Assembly: GCF_009497155.1 (NCBI RefSeq)
Contig: NZ_WINI01000005.1
Location: forward strand, 62,001-126,000
Reading direction: 5' to 3'
Origin: Glaciimonas soli
Lineage (GTDB): Bacteria; Pseudomonadota; Gammaproteobacteria; Burkholderiales; Burkholderiaceae_D
DNA length: 64,000 bases
Made by a program: the position numbers and the translations under genes. A model generated the notes under the pieces. It saw nothing but the letters and a program-made list of their open reading frames with translations. It searched no databases and was not told the origin of the DNA. This document shows, in pieces, positions 36,617 to 46,822 of this stretch. How positions within the stretch are numbered: the first letter of the stretch is position 1; every line of letters begins with the position of its first letter.

Positions 36617-37636
36617 ATGAAATCCCCGCCAGACATCACCGGTCTCAGTAAATTCAACTCTGCCGATGACGCCATCATCAAGGTTCTACTCGTGGATGAT
36701 CATGTCGTTGTGGCGGGAATCATCCGACATTTGCTGGCTATTGAAACCAGCATTGAATTCCATTATTGCGCGACCGCGCAGCATGCGTTGTCAGCGGCTA
36801 TCGATATTCTTCCAAATGTGATTTTGCAAGATCTGATTATGCCGGGTATAGATGGCTTCACCTTGGTACAGCAATATCGCAGCAACCCGGCAACCCGCGA
36901 TATTCCGATCATCGTTTTATCATCCGAAGACGATCCTGCGGTCAAAAGCGTCGCCTTCGCAATGGATGTTAGCGACTATTTAGTCAAACCCCCTGACAGC
37001 ATAGAATTAATCGCGCGAATTCGCCATCACGCTCGTTCTTATATGAATTTGCAACAGCGTAATGCCGCCTACCGCGCCTTACGCGAAAAACAGCAACAAC
37101 TAGTTAGCGCCAATATGGAGTTACAGCGATTATCCAAGTCGGATGGTTTGACCGGATTGGCCAATCGTCGTTATTTTGATGAATATTTGGGCATCGAATG
37201 GAAGCGCGCTATTCGAGATCAAAGCGAACTATCCTTTTTGATGATCGATATTGATGACTTCAAACGTTACAACGACGCCTATGGCCACGTTGCGGGTGAC
37301 GGCGTCTTAAAACGCGTGGCCGACATAGTCCAGACCCATGCCCGCCGTCCCACTGACCTGGCCGCACGTTTAGGTGGAGAAGAATTCGTCATCATCCTGC
37401 CAAACACGACCCGCGCCAGCGGCAACGGCATTGCACAAGCCTTGCAACAAGCCATTTATGATTTGCACATCACGCACTGCTGCTCTGCCAACAGTGATCG
37501 CGTCACCGTCAGTATCGGTTGTGCCAGCATCACTCCACAACAAATGGATGAAATGGTGACGCTGGTAGAAACTGCGGATCAAGCCTTGTATGTTGCTAAA
37601 CGGACGGGGAAAAATCGGGTAGAAGTCGCACAGTGA
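36617..37636 (+). CDS. response regulator with GGDEF domain (diguanylate cyclase)
   Basis: Makes c-di-GMP when its receiver is phosphorylated. 339 residues: REC domain with D27/D28, phospho-acceptor D72 (QDLIMPGIDG) and K124 (YLVKPPD); a helical linker at ~135-170; GGDEF domain with GGEEF at 253-257. The inhibitory site RPTD (R244, D247) sits exactly five residues before GGEEF, so product feedback is expected. WspR/PleD-like layout. AAGGA precedes the ATG. No histidine kinase gene is adjacent, so the partner is unknown. Confidence 0.95.
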   Translation: MKSPPDITGLSKFNSADDAIIKVLLVDDHVVVAGIIRHLLAIETSIEFHYCATAQHALSAAIDILPNVILQDLIMPGIDGFTLVQQYRSNPATRDIPIIVLSSEDDPAVKSVAFAMDVSDYLVKPPDSIELIARIRHHARSYMNLQQRNAAYRALREKQQQLVSANMELQRLSKSDGLTGLANRRYFDEYLGIEWKRAIRDQSELSFLMIDIDDFKRYNDAYGHVAGDGVLKRVADIVQTHARRPTDLAARLGGEEFVIILPNTTRASGNGIAQALQQAIYDLHITHCCSANSDRVTVSIGCASITPQQMDEMVTLVETADQALYVAKRTGKNRVEVAQ

Positions 37637-37683
37637 GCGCAAGTGAATCTGGGCGTTTCAAAATGCAATAACGAATTTGCCGG

Positions 37684-37705
37684 GGGCACGATAAATCGTG
37701 TCCCT
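37684..37705. repeat. GGGCACGA hairpin repeat
   Basis: GGGCACGA-TAAA-TCGTGTCCC hairpin between two converging genes. It resembles a common dispersed extragenic palindrome and has no T-run, so it is not a standard terminator. Confidence 0.55.
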
Positions 37706-37722
37706 ACAATACGTCACATCAG

Positions 37723-40500
37723 TTAATTACTCACCTTAACCTGATAAGTCACCATCGTCTGCGCAGTTGGCGCCAGCGATCCGGTAAAAGTCCATTGCAC
37801 TGCACCTTGTCCGCCGACCGCTGGTTGGGTCGAGACTGTGCATGCAGTTAAGCCCGTTGGCAGCGTAGTTGGGCAATTCGCAATGACATAATTTGTAAAT
37901 GACGGTGTGGTATCACTAACGACAACGTTGTTGAGAGCGGCGCTGCCTTGGTTGGTAGCAGTGAGTTGATATTGCAATGTATCGCCCGGCAAGGCATTGC
38001 TAGCCGTGCCGTAGTTTGTGTTTTGCGTGATATTGCGCACTTGCTTTAACAATGTCAATGCAGCTGGCGTTCCCACTGTCGTGACGTCATTATGGGTAAC
38101 TACACTGGTCAGTGCCGGACTGGCATTGGTGTAATTGAAATTGGCCGACACCGTCACGGCATTGGTCGCATTCAATGGCGCTGTAGCAGGAATAAATTCT
38201 TTGACGATCAGGCAGATTGTTTGTCCCGCCGTGACAGTGGTGCTGGTCGTCGGTAGTAATATCGGATCGGCGCTGACGACGGTAGCGCTGCATGCAGTGT
38301 CGTTATAAATCGTTTCCACCCAGCCTGTGTTGGCTGCATTAACCGGATTCGCTAATGCAGTACTGGAAAAGGTTACCGTCCCACCGCTACCGGCAACAAA
38401 GGTATGGGTATAAAACACAGTAGTACCAGCCTGGGAGGTTTGCGCACCATCCGTGCTGAAAGTATTCACCGGCACGTTGGCAAAGTTGACGCCACTATAT
38501 ATGCCGCCGCTGGCATAGGTGAAACTGGTGCCGTTGGTAATGCCCGTAGTGCCACGCGTATACGTGCCGCCAGTCGTGCCGGCACTACCGCCGGTAGCAA
38601 TATAACCGGCAGGGAATACTTCATTGATGGTGACCGGGTTAGTCACTGCGGTGGTTGGAAAGACCAAGGTATAACTACCATTGCCAGCCGTGGTGGTGGT
38701 CGCAATCACGGTACTCCCAGACATCGCATTGATGGTGACATTCGCGATTCCCGCTTCGCTGCCATTTTGTACTCCATCATTAGCAGTGCCGCCGCCGATA
38801 CCAGTATCGGCGAACACCGTGCCACTCAATCCGGCGATGCTATATAAGCCGAAATTTTGTACTGGCGGTGCAGTCGTACCTATCGTCAGTTGTCGAATGC
38901 CTGTCAACGACTCGCTCACAGCCCAACCGGAAGGAATGGTGGCGGTCGTGTTGGGCAGCGTGCTTTTATTGGTCAAGATCAAACAGTAACTGCCTTGCGG
39001 AACCAACGGCAAAGAATACGTGCCATTGGTTGCGCTGACTGCAGCCACTGCTGCAGGTGCAACACTGCTGCTTTGACATACGCCGCTCACTGATGGCGTC
39101 AACGTCACGTATAGACCACTCAATCCGGTACCGACTTCGTTGCTGTCCATCTGCGCATTGCGGTTGAGGTCGTTATAGACAGTCCCCGTGACATTTGCCA
39201 CCACTGTCGTGCTCACGCTTGAAGTGTTATTGGCAGGCGTAACATCCACAAAACCGGTCGGAGGAGTCACTTTCGCCGTATTCGTAATCGTCGTACCGAC
39301 GGCGGTAGCAGCGGCAATAGTGCCCTTCACCGTATAGGTGACAACCGCGCCGGAATTTAAATTTGCCGTGGTACTGATGTTATTGCCGCTGCCACTGGCA
39401 GCACCGCAGGTAGCGCCAGACGTCGTCGCCGCGCATGTCCAGGTGACGCCGGTGATATTACTAGGCACCACATCAGTGACGGCTGCGCCGGTCGCCGTGA
39501 TACCACCGTTGTTGGTCAATGTCAGGGTGTAAGTTATCTGATCCCCGGGCATGCCCTTGGCGCCAGTGGGATCGCTAGTCGTTGCCGCCGTTTTAACCAT
39601 GCCCAGATCACCATTGACCATGGTTACCACCAGATTGCGTATTTCATGCACATTGGTTGAGCCACCTGTAGATCCCGCAAAACCAACCATGGCATTGGCT
39701 GGCAAGGTCAAATTGACAGTCTGGCTTATCAATTGCGAGAGTGTGCCGCCAGTACTGGTCATCCAACTGACGGTAATTAAATATTGATTGGCAGTCGTTT
39801 GCGGTGCAATCACGACGTGAACGTGCCGATAATAGGAGTTAGTACTTGGTCGCGTGGTTGTGCTGTTTTTGTAGTCAATATTGGTGCCGGTAGTTGAGCC
39901 GCCCAGATAACCCCAACTAGTACTGGCCGGTCCACGAAGCACCACCGATTCCGGCTTTTGGCCGGGGCCACCACCAGCTGTACCGCAATTATCATTCGGA
40001 TTGCTGAAATTGCCGTACTCATCAAGCCCCACGCCAATCATCGCATTCGATAAATTACAATAACCAAGGCCGCCACCATAACTGGCGTTGTTAGCAAATG
40101 GTTGCGATGCGTCCACCATAAACATGGTCATCCCATCGGCACCACTGCCGCCCCAACTCATATAGTCAAAGTCAGCGACGATACCGTTATTGGTGGCGAA
40201 GCCTTGATTGTAATAAGCATATCCTTGCTTATTACCTACCGCGTCGGTCAAGCGCAAATAGCCACTACCGGAAGCATCGGTACCGCTGGTACCGGTATTA
40301 TTATTTGCGGCACCAGCCGTCAAACGCGCACTACCACCCAATACCCAACCGGGTGCAGAGCTGGTCGTAAAAGGTTGATTGAGTGAGATGAAAGCGGCGT
40401 TAGCAGAGCCAGCCACAAACAACGACGTCAGCAGAAAGAAACTACATAAACGAAGCAAGACTGCTACCACTTGCGTCAATCTGAATGTATCCAACCGCAT
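37723..40500 (-). CDS. exported lectin-like/DUF11/SdrD-B surface protein
   Basis: 925 residues with a signal peptide ending FVAGSANA. Residues ~38-295 look like an L-type (legume) lectin fold: GADGMTMFMVDASQPF and VGLDEYGNFSNPNDNC are typical. Then comes a DUF11 repeat (VKTAATTSDPTGAKGMPGDQITYTLTLTNNG begins it), two SdrD-B/SpaA-like domains (GTVYNDLNRNAQMDSNE, GTVFADTGIGGGTANDG) and a C-terminal DUF11 repeat (LLKQVRNITQNTNYG, VSDTTPSFTNY). No LPXTG or barrel anchor is visible. Its ATG shares one base with the stop of the 2042-residue protein gene (TGATG), so translation is coupled. Confidence 0.85.
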   Translation of the reverse strand: MRLDTFRLTQVVAVLLRLCSFFLLTSLFVAGSANAAFISLNQPFTTSSAPGWVLGGSARLTAGAANNNTGTSGTDASGSGYLRLTDAVGNKQGYAYYNQGFATNNGIVADFDYMSWGGSGADGMTMFMVDASQPFANNASYGGGLGYCNLSNAMIGVGLDEYGNFSNPNDNCGTAGGGPGQKPESVVLRGPASTSWGYLGGSTTGTNIDYKNSTTTRPSTNSYYRHVHVVIAPQTTANQYLITVSWMTSTGGTLSQLISQTVNLTLPANAMVGFAGSTGGSTNVHEIRNLVVTMVNGDLGMVKTAATTSDPTGAKGMPGDQITYTLTLTNNGGITATGAAVTDVVPSNITGVTWTCAATTSGATCGAASGSGNNISTTANLNSGAVVTYTVKGTIAAATAVGTTITNTAKVTPPTGFVDVTPANNTSSVSTTVVANVTGTVYNDLNRNAQMDSNEVGTGLSGLYVTLTPSVSGVCQSSSVAPAAVAAVSATNGTYSLPLVPQGSYCLILTNKSTLPNTTATIPSGWAVSESLTGIRQLTIGTTAPPVQNFGLYSIAGLSGTVFADTGIGGGTANDGVQNGSEAGIANVTINAMSGSTVIATTTTAGNGSYTLVFPTTAVTNPVTINEVFPAGYIATGGSAGTTGGTYTRGTTGITNGTSFTYASGGIYSGVNFANVPVNTFSTDGAQTSQAGTTVFYTHTFVAGSGGTVTFSSTALANPVNAANTGWVETIYNDTACSATVVSADPILLPTTSTTVTAGQTICLIVKEFIPATAPLNATNAVTVSANFNYTNASPALTSVVTHNDVTTVGTPAALTLLKQVRNITQNTNYGTASNALPGDTLQYQLTATNQGSAALNNVVVSDTTPSFTNYVIANCPTTLPTGLTACTVSTQPAVGGQGAVQWTFTGSLAPTAQTMVTYQVKVSN

Positions 40501-43500
40501 CAATTACTCCCAAGCGTAGCCAGCGGCGCTTCAGCACCACGCTTCGCTTTAAATAAATTTTCATCAAACTTAAAGCGCAAGCGTAAGAAGATACCGCGTT
40601 GCGTATAGTCAGAACCAGCCAGATCTTTGTCAGTGAATCCAAGTACGTTGTAACCAACCGATGCCCACATATTTTGCGTCACCAGATAACCGACTTCACC
40701 ACCAATGGCATTTTGACGTGATGTCGAACCATTACCAAACATGGTGAACGCAGCAACACCAGCATCCCAGCGCTGATTAACATCCCAGATCGCTCTGCCG
40801 CCCACGATTTGTGTAGTACCACGACTTTGCAAACCGTTGGAATTATCAACCACGTATTTGATGCCATAACGTCCTGACAAAATCAGACTACGACTAGCCT
40901 GATAATTGATATTGGTCGATAAAATATCGGCCGTTTCATCTACGTCGAGCCCTGGACCCAATGTATTGTCCTGGTCGCGTTTTAACTCCATCCGAAACAG
41001 CGCATTCCACGCATCGTGTCCGACCGGCCGGAAAGCAAATCCGAGCTGCGCGCGGGCGATGCGATGGTCGCCCGGTGTCGTCCCATCTTGTGCCAGATTC
41101 TGCTGCAGACTGACCAGTCCCTTGCTTAAAAATGTCCAGCTGTCATCCAGCTTGAAAGCCGCACCGACTGTGCCGAGATAACTATCGGTGGAAGTTGACT
41201 GACGCCATTCTGTACGTGCGGAGCCCTTCCAATTGGGATTGGCAGTGTAATCAATCGCCGCGGTAAGCGCCGTCGATTTGTCTGTATCAGCACCGGCAAT
41301 CGGCTTGATATTTTCTGCGGTAGTGGTGACGCGAACACCAGGTGCGATGCGCCACAGATTGCGCAAGCCTACTGCCGTTTCGGCAGTACGACCATCGATC
41401 GCATCGGCAACCCGATATTCATTGAAGACGTGGCCGTCTTTCATATAATCGGTATCAATCCCGAATACCGTGGTGTTATTGCGTTCAGTCGATGACAGAT
41501 CGATCGCACTGGCTTCATTGGCTAAAAACTCGTGGCGGAAATACAGGCGACCACCCACTGGTAAATTGTAGCTACCGCCGACAGCGACAATTTCCCGACC
41601 ACTGTCATCAATCGCGTGTTCATATTCACCGTAAATAATGGCCGTTGGCAAAAACGGTACTGGCATCGACAATTTGGCACGCAAGCTGGTGTAATGCACA
41701 TTGCCGTCGATGGCACTGCCTAAGTTGGTCGTGGTACTGGCTAAAGTCGGCAAACCAGCCGCTAACGTTTCCGATGATTCGCTACCATTTTTGATGCCGG
41801 CTTCCAATTTCATATTGTTGGGCAAACTGTGTTCCAGCGTCAAATTGCCACTTTGCTGTACCGTTTGCGTAGCCGCATCTTCACTGCGGATTGCATCAAG
41901 CACGATGCGATTGTTTTCATCGATGCGAAACGCCGCCTTGGCACCATATTCAGCACGACCACTATTTAATAAGGCATCAGTATTGGTAAAGTCGACATCG
42001 GTTTTGCCTTCATATACACGTACCTGCAGTTGCTGGCTTTCATGCTTGAATTCCACTCTCTGCGCACTACCAGTACCTTCAACATCCGCATCGGTCTTGG
42101 CTACCTCACCAGTTACCGCAGTTTTTTCTGAGAACTTATAGGTAAAGTTAGTCGCGCTAAGGACCTTACGATCTTGCGGGTTCGCATCGTGAATATATAC
42201 CGCACCGACAGTTAACCCGTGTGTCAGCTGATAGCTGGCGGCACCACCACCAACCCAGAATTTTGGACCACCGTTATCGACTTCATAAATAATCTTGATT
42301 GAGATCGGATTCAGATTGGCATCAAGACTAGGTACGGGTGCTTTGAACAAAATCTGACCAGTCAAAGGCTCGATCTCATAGTCAACAAAGCGCGTCAACA
42401 TCACATCGCTGATGATGATTGCGGTTTGATATCGGTCACGCGTCAAGATATGTACTTGTTCGCTGTTGACCAAGCCGTTGCTGCTGCTGAGTTGATACGG
42501 GCCGGAAGTACCGTTACCTGGAATTTCATCGGTGACTTGAGTAGAACTGGTGTAGCTGGCAAAAGCATCAGCCTTGAATGGTCCTAACTCAGCATGACCG
42601 CGAATCCCGTTTAATGCGCGATTGTATTGGCTCAAAGTACGTGCCGGATCACTGCTTTGTGTACTGAAATCACCATACATTGCATACGACATGCCGTTAT
42701 CTAACCGTGCGTATAAACGACTGGTCGATTGGGCGTCAAAAGCGCGCTCGGATGAGTCGCCATACACCGGATAAAAATCCTCTGGCTGGATATCGCGGAA
42801 CAAGGTTTGATTGCCTGGCTTATCAGAATCGAAGGATAAGGTCAGCAATGTGTTGTCATCGATTTTCCCTTTGAGGTACATGGCACCACGTGCGGCGGCG
42901 TTGGCTTTACCATCATCAAAGCTTTGTGAAGTCGATTGAATTTCGCGCTCAAAGGTCTCGCCGGTTTGGGTTGGCGATAAGGCATTCGGGTTCAGATTTC
43001 GTAAATTCAGCACGCCTTCCAATACCCCAGCCGCCAGCATAGGGCGCAGTTCCGGCATGAAATCCAGCTTAGCTTCATTGTGTACCATGTCACTGCTGAT
43101 TTTAATTTCCGCACTACCGGCAACGCTAGGCGGCACCAAAGTGAAACTGGCTTGACCGCCTTCGACCATCACGTTCATCAGCTGTAAAAGCTGCGGCGAA
43201 TTGGTATTTTTGGTAGCCAATATTGCGTCTTCTTTTGCTTGCCACTGACCCAACGTACTTGCCAGTTTCACCTCTGTGCGAGCAGTCACTGGCGTGCCAT
43301 CCTTATCAGTCAGACTGATGTGTACCAACACAGGACTACGTCCGTCAGCACTGGCTGTCTTCGGCATATCAATATTAATGTGCGCCAAATTTCCCGGTGC
43401 CATGACATGCACGCTGGCGCTGCCGCGTTGATTGCCAAAATTGTCGGTGGCAGTTAGCGATAAAGTGTTGGTTCCGGCTCGCAAATTAACACCAATGTAT

Positions 43501-46500
43501 TCCCATGCAGTGACACCAGGATGTTCTGCACTTGCAGGTAACGAGCTTTGCTGCCCGACTTGCTTCATCTCCACCGCCACACCATTGACACTCAAATGTA
43601 ATTGCGCGCCCAGTGCACCTTTGACTCGCACCATGGTTTGCGCAACAGGCAATACTTGCCCTTCTTGCAAATTGACAAAGGCAACGCTGGAATCAAGTTG
43701 TGGCAACAGGCTTTCTAATGACGCTACTGGCTCAACCGTAGCCAATGTTTTAGTTGGTGTAGTTGCCGCAATTTGCGCAACTCGCTCTGCTGATAGTGGA
43801 GCGACCTGATTCACCGGTACCGCATCATTATCTGTGGAGGTATTGTTAGCAGGTGCTCCAGTAGCAATTCCTTTTGCATCAAGTCTGCCCGATGCTGGTA
43901 AAGTCCGCGGATCGGCAGTCGTTGTCGCGGTGGTTGTCAGCAATGCGCGTGCAGCGGAAGCAGTTTCTGTCAGCAGATTTGCGTTCTTGATCGCAGCGCG
44001 GCGATTGTTAATTTCTGCTCGGATACCGTCGGTACAATTGGATAAAGCAAAATCGGCCTTATGCATCTCACCGTTTTTCAGATCGACAAAACGACTGCCC
44101 GGATCTCCGGCATTCCGGTTGGCTAATACCTCCAATACGGCACCTGCAGGCAAAGTGACAGGGTCTACTTTAGCGACGTGGGTGCGGGCCAGCAAACCAT
44201 ATAAACTGTATTTACCTTCTTCGTCGGTAGTAGCGCTGGTGCCATCTTCTAACAACACACGGACGCCGGGAATGCCCGGCTCGTCATCGTCTTGTTGCTG
44301 ATTTCCGTTGCAGTCGGCATACACTTTACCGATCAAATATGCCCGATCTGAAAACACACCGCCTTGAGAAATTTGTACCTTGACGCTGGCTTGATTCGAT
44401 TTGATCGTGTTTGCGCCGATACCTGCACTGGCTTGTGCCCGGTTGACGCCATCCCCCTGTTGTGCGCCGGGGCCAACGCGCAAACGGTAAGTCAGCACCA
44501 CTTGCGTATTGCTGCCTACTGGTCCCACTACAAAATTCAAAGCAGAATTCGAACCGCCGCCGTAGCTAACCGGATTAGCCATTGCCGCACCATTCAACCG
44601 TGCGGTTCCGCGCTGATAGCTAAATCCGGCTGGCAAGTTATCTGCCACCTGCACATTCGCCAAAGGGCCAGTTCCGGTATTTTTAATGGTGATGCTGTAA
44701 TCCACAAAATCACCGATTTCAACCTGACTTTTTGACGCGATTTTTTCAATAAACAAACTATTCGTCGCCGCAGCTGCATTAAGATCCAGCGGCACATCGA
44801 AGACTTGCGGCGTTTGCGCATTCACTTGAAAATCGCTACCAAATGATGCAGTTGGGCTGATGACGCGCGATGGCGGCAAGGTGCTGATCGCAACTTTGGA
44901 CGGAAATGAATATCCGGCTGGTGGCGTCACTACCACTTTGAAAATCGCGCCAGCGCTATAAGCTGCCGCCAATTGCGGAAAATAAAAACTCCCGTCAGTA
45001 CCGGTCACTACACTGTTCGGCGCGGGAGCCCCATTAATCATGATGGCACTTGCTGATACGGCAGCGACACCATTAGTCGGGCTGCTAATATCAATCAATT
45101 GAACCGTTGCACCGGAAATCGGCAGATTGGTTTTGCTATCGAAAATCACGCCAGAAGGCTGCACCAGAATCGTTGCACTGATTTTGTTCCCGCAACCAGT
45201 CACGGTCGCGGTTACAGTGTCGTTCTTCACCGTTTCCAGAATACCGTCGCCAGCAATAATAGGATGGGTAGCGCCATCAGCGGTGGGCACATTGGGCAAA
45301 ATCCGATATATGCCAGTATTGAGCCCTGTTTCCGTAGCGGTAAAATCTTCAATATCACCAGTCAGCTTGCTATTCAATTGCACCATTGCAGTGTTAATTG
45401 CATTGGGAACAATATTGCACTGCGGTGCCGTTACTTGCACAAACAGGGGAACGCCAAGCGCAGTTTGCGGTAGCGTACTGTTGTAATTGGGATTGTAGAA
45501 ATTTATCGATGAAGGCAACGCTGGCAAAGGCAGCTGCACCGCGTTCGATGCAATGCTTTCGATGGCATTGGGGCCGCCACTGGTATCAACATAGGCCGTA
45601 TTGTTGATGGAGCCGCTGGCGCTGGGCATGACTGTGACACTGAAACTGCCGCTTAACTTTACACCGCTGGCTAAACTCGGCACTGCCCAAGCTACGCCAT
45701 CTATGTTGGCGGGCGCCGGCGCAACCGTCACGTATTGGCCGCCCGGATCACCCAGCTTGTGATATAGCACCGTCGCGGTGCCACTGCTGCCATTGGCTAC
45801 GATACTGGAAAAAATTGTATTCGATGGAATATTGTCACGCAATAAAACCAGAGGCACGCTATTGCCATTAACTGTAACGGTTGCCGGTGCGGCCGCCATA
45901 TTGCCGTTGTTAATGACTTGCAGGTTGTAAGTGATACTGCCACCGGGCAGCGGGGTTGCGGTGGACGCGCTTTTATTGACTACCAACGATGCACCATTAG
46001 CGACGGTGACCGTATCCGTATTGCTGACGGTGACGTTTTGCGTTTGACTGGTGGCTGTCAGTTGCAACTGTGTCGCCATACCCAGCGCGAGATTCGTGGC
46101 GGGCACATTGCTACTGATGAGTATCGAGATACTAGCTCCCGGAGCCAACGTTACCGTACCGCCATTGGCGATCACGGCTTCACCCGGTTCAGGAACGCCA
46201 GAGCCGTCTTGATCGTTGATCAGGTTCAGATTAATCAAGGAAAAGCTGCTACCGGCAACAGTACTTAATTTTATGGTGTAACTACTGGTAAAGTTGCCGT
46301 TATTAGTCAGGCGATGCGCCAATACCACTGGTGAGCCAACGGTACGAAACACACTTTGATTGTTGGTTAAACTAAGCGCTTCTTGCGGCTGCACCACTGT
46401 ATGCAGACGTTGTGAGGTTAATGTTACTGGCAACTTGCTAGTGCTATCGACATAAAAAGATTTGGCGATATTGTCGATCGCAGTGCCAGCCGGTACAGGC

Positions 46501-46628
46501 GCTGCCGATGCATCCGACATGCCCGCACACCAGCACCACAGCATCAACAAAATCATCAATAGTGTCATTGATGACAATGTCAATCTATGTGCAGTGTTAC
46601 GCAACATTGGATGACGTGACAGCTTCAT
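40500..46628 (-). CDS. giant DUF11/SdrD-B protein with C-terminal outer-membrane barrel
   Basis: 2042 residues. Signal peptide to ~42 (GMSDASAA). DUF11-like repeats at ~214-330 and ~626-735, an SdrD-B/carboxypeptidase-like domain at ~766-830 (KVYADCNGNQQQDDDEPGIPG), a variable Thr/Ala linker, Ig-like domains at ~960-1180 (including a Big-1-like VLVHISLTDKDGTPVTARTE), then ~800 residues of amphipathic beta strands ending GIFLRLRFKFDENLF, an outer-membrane-type last strand followed by a 16-residue tail. It would anchor extracellular or periplasmic repeats in the outer membrane. Function unknown; adhesion or export of the sister proteins is inference. GAAGAGA lies ahead of the ATG. Confidence 0.85.
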   Translation of the reverse strand: MKLSRHPMLRNTAHRLTLSSMTLLMILLMLWCWCAGMSDASAAPVPAGTAIDNIAKSFYVDSTSKLPVTLTSQRLHTVVQPQEALSLTNNQSVFRTVGSPVVLAHRLTNNGNFTSSYTIKLSTVAGSSFSLINLNLINDQDGSGVPEPGEAVIANGGTVTLAPGASISILISSNVPATNLALGMATQLQLTATSQTQNVTVSNTDTVTVANGASLVVNKSASTATPLPGGSITYNLQVINNGNMAAAPATVTVNGNSVPLVLLRDNIPSNTIFSSIVANGSSGTATVLYHKLGDPGGQYVTVAPAPANIDGVAWAVPSLASGVKLSGSFSVTVMPSASGSINNTAYVDTSGGPNAIESIASNAVQLPLPALPSSINFYNPNYNSTLPQTALGVPLFVQVTAPQCNIVPNAINTAMVQLNSKLTGDIEDFTATETGLNTGIYRILPNVPTADGATHPIIAGDGILETVKNDTVTATVTGCGNKISATILVQPSGVIFDSKTNLPISGATVQLIDISSPTNGVAAVSASAIMINGAPAPNSVVTGTDGSFYFPQLAAAYSAGAIFKVVVTPPAGYSFPSKVAISTLPPSRVISPTASFGSDFQVNAQTPQVFDVPLDLNAAAATNSLFIEKIASKSQVEIGDFVDYSITIKNTGTGPLANVQVADNLPAGFSYQRGTARLNGAAMANPVSYGGGSNSALNFVVGPVGSNTQVVLTYRLRVGPGAQQGDGVNRAQASAGIGANTIKSNQASVKVQISQGGVFSDRAYLIGKVYADCNGNQQQDDDEPGIPGVRVLLEDGTSATTDEEGKYSLYGLLARTHVAKVDPVTLPAGAVLEVLANRNAGDPGSRFVDLKNGEMHKADFALSNCTDGIRAEINNRRAAIKNANLLTETASAARALLTTTATTTADPRTLPASGRLDAKGIATGAPANNTSTDNDAVPVNQVAPLSAERVAQIAATTPTKTLATVEPVASLESLLPQLDSSVAFVNLQEGQVLPVAQTMVRVKGALGAQLHLSVNGVAVEMKQVGQQSSLPASAEHPGVTAWEYIGVNLRAGTNTLSLTATDNFGNQRGSASVHVMAPGNLAHINIDMPKTASADGRSPVLVHISLTDKDGTPVTARTEVKLASTLGQWQAKEDAILATKNTNSPQLLQLMNVMVEGGQASFTLVPPSVAGSAEIKISSDMVHNEAKLDFMPELRPMLAAGVLEGVLNLRNLNPNALSPTQTGETFEREIQSTSQSFDDGKANAAARGAMYLKGKIDDNTLLTLSFDSDKPGNQTLFRDIQPEDFYPVYGDSSERAFDAQSTSRLYARLDNGMSYAMYGDFSTQSSDPARTLSQYNRALNGIRGHAELGPFKADAFASYTSSTQVTDEIPGNGTSGPYQLSSSNGLVNSEQVHILTRDRYQTAIIISDVMLTRFVDYEIEPLTGQILFKAPVPSLDANLNPISIKIIYEVDNGGPKFWVGGGAASYQLTHGLTVGAVYIHDANPQDRKVLSATNFTYKFSEKTAVTGEVAKTDADVEGTGSAQRVEFKHESQQLQVRVYEGKTDVDFTNTDALLNSGRAEYGAKAAFRIDENNRIVLDAIRSEDAATQTVQQSGNLTLEHSLPNNMKLEAGIKNGSESSETLAAGLPTLASTTTNLGSAIDGNVHYTSLRAKLSMPVPFLPTAIIYGEYEHAIDDSGREIVAVGGSYNLPVGGRLYFRHEFLANEASAIDLSSTERNNTTVFGIDTDYMKDGHVFNEYRVADAIDGRTAETAVGLRNLWRIAPGVRVTTTAENIKPIAGADTDKSTALTAAIDYTANPNWKGSARTEWRQSTSTDSYLGTVGAAFKLDDSWTFLSKGLVSLQQNLAQDGTTPGDHRIARAQLGFAFRPVGHDAWNALFRMELKRDQDNTLGPGLDVDETADILSTNINYQASRSLILSGRYGIKYVVDNSNGLQSRGTTQIVGGRAIWDVNQRWDAGVAAFTMFGNGSTSRQNAIGGEVGYLVTQNMWASVGYNVLGFTDKDLAGSDYTQRGIFLRLRFKFDENLFKAKRGAEAPLATLGSN

Positions 46629-46756
46629 TCTAGAGTCTCTTCAGAAAATGAAACACATGGTTGTGTTAGCTCTTACAAAAAAAACCTTTGAAGGAATTTT
46701 TGGTAAAAGGAAACCCCCGACAGTAAAGTCGTGGCAAAAATCATGGCTATAAAATC

Positions 46757-46779
46757 GGGGCAGCACGAATGGCTGCCCC
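46757..46779 (-). terminator. hairpin after the 893-residue DUF11 gene
   Basis: GGGGCAGC / GCTGCCCC stem followed on the minus strand by GATTTTA. It ends or attenuates the transcript of the upstream surface-protein gene 44 bases after its stop. Confidence 0.7.
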
Positions 46780-46822
46780 TGTGCGACTTAAATCAGAATC
46801 AGGATCGATTTCACATCAATAT

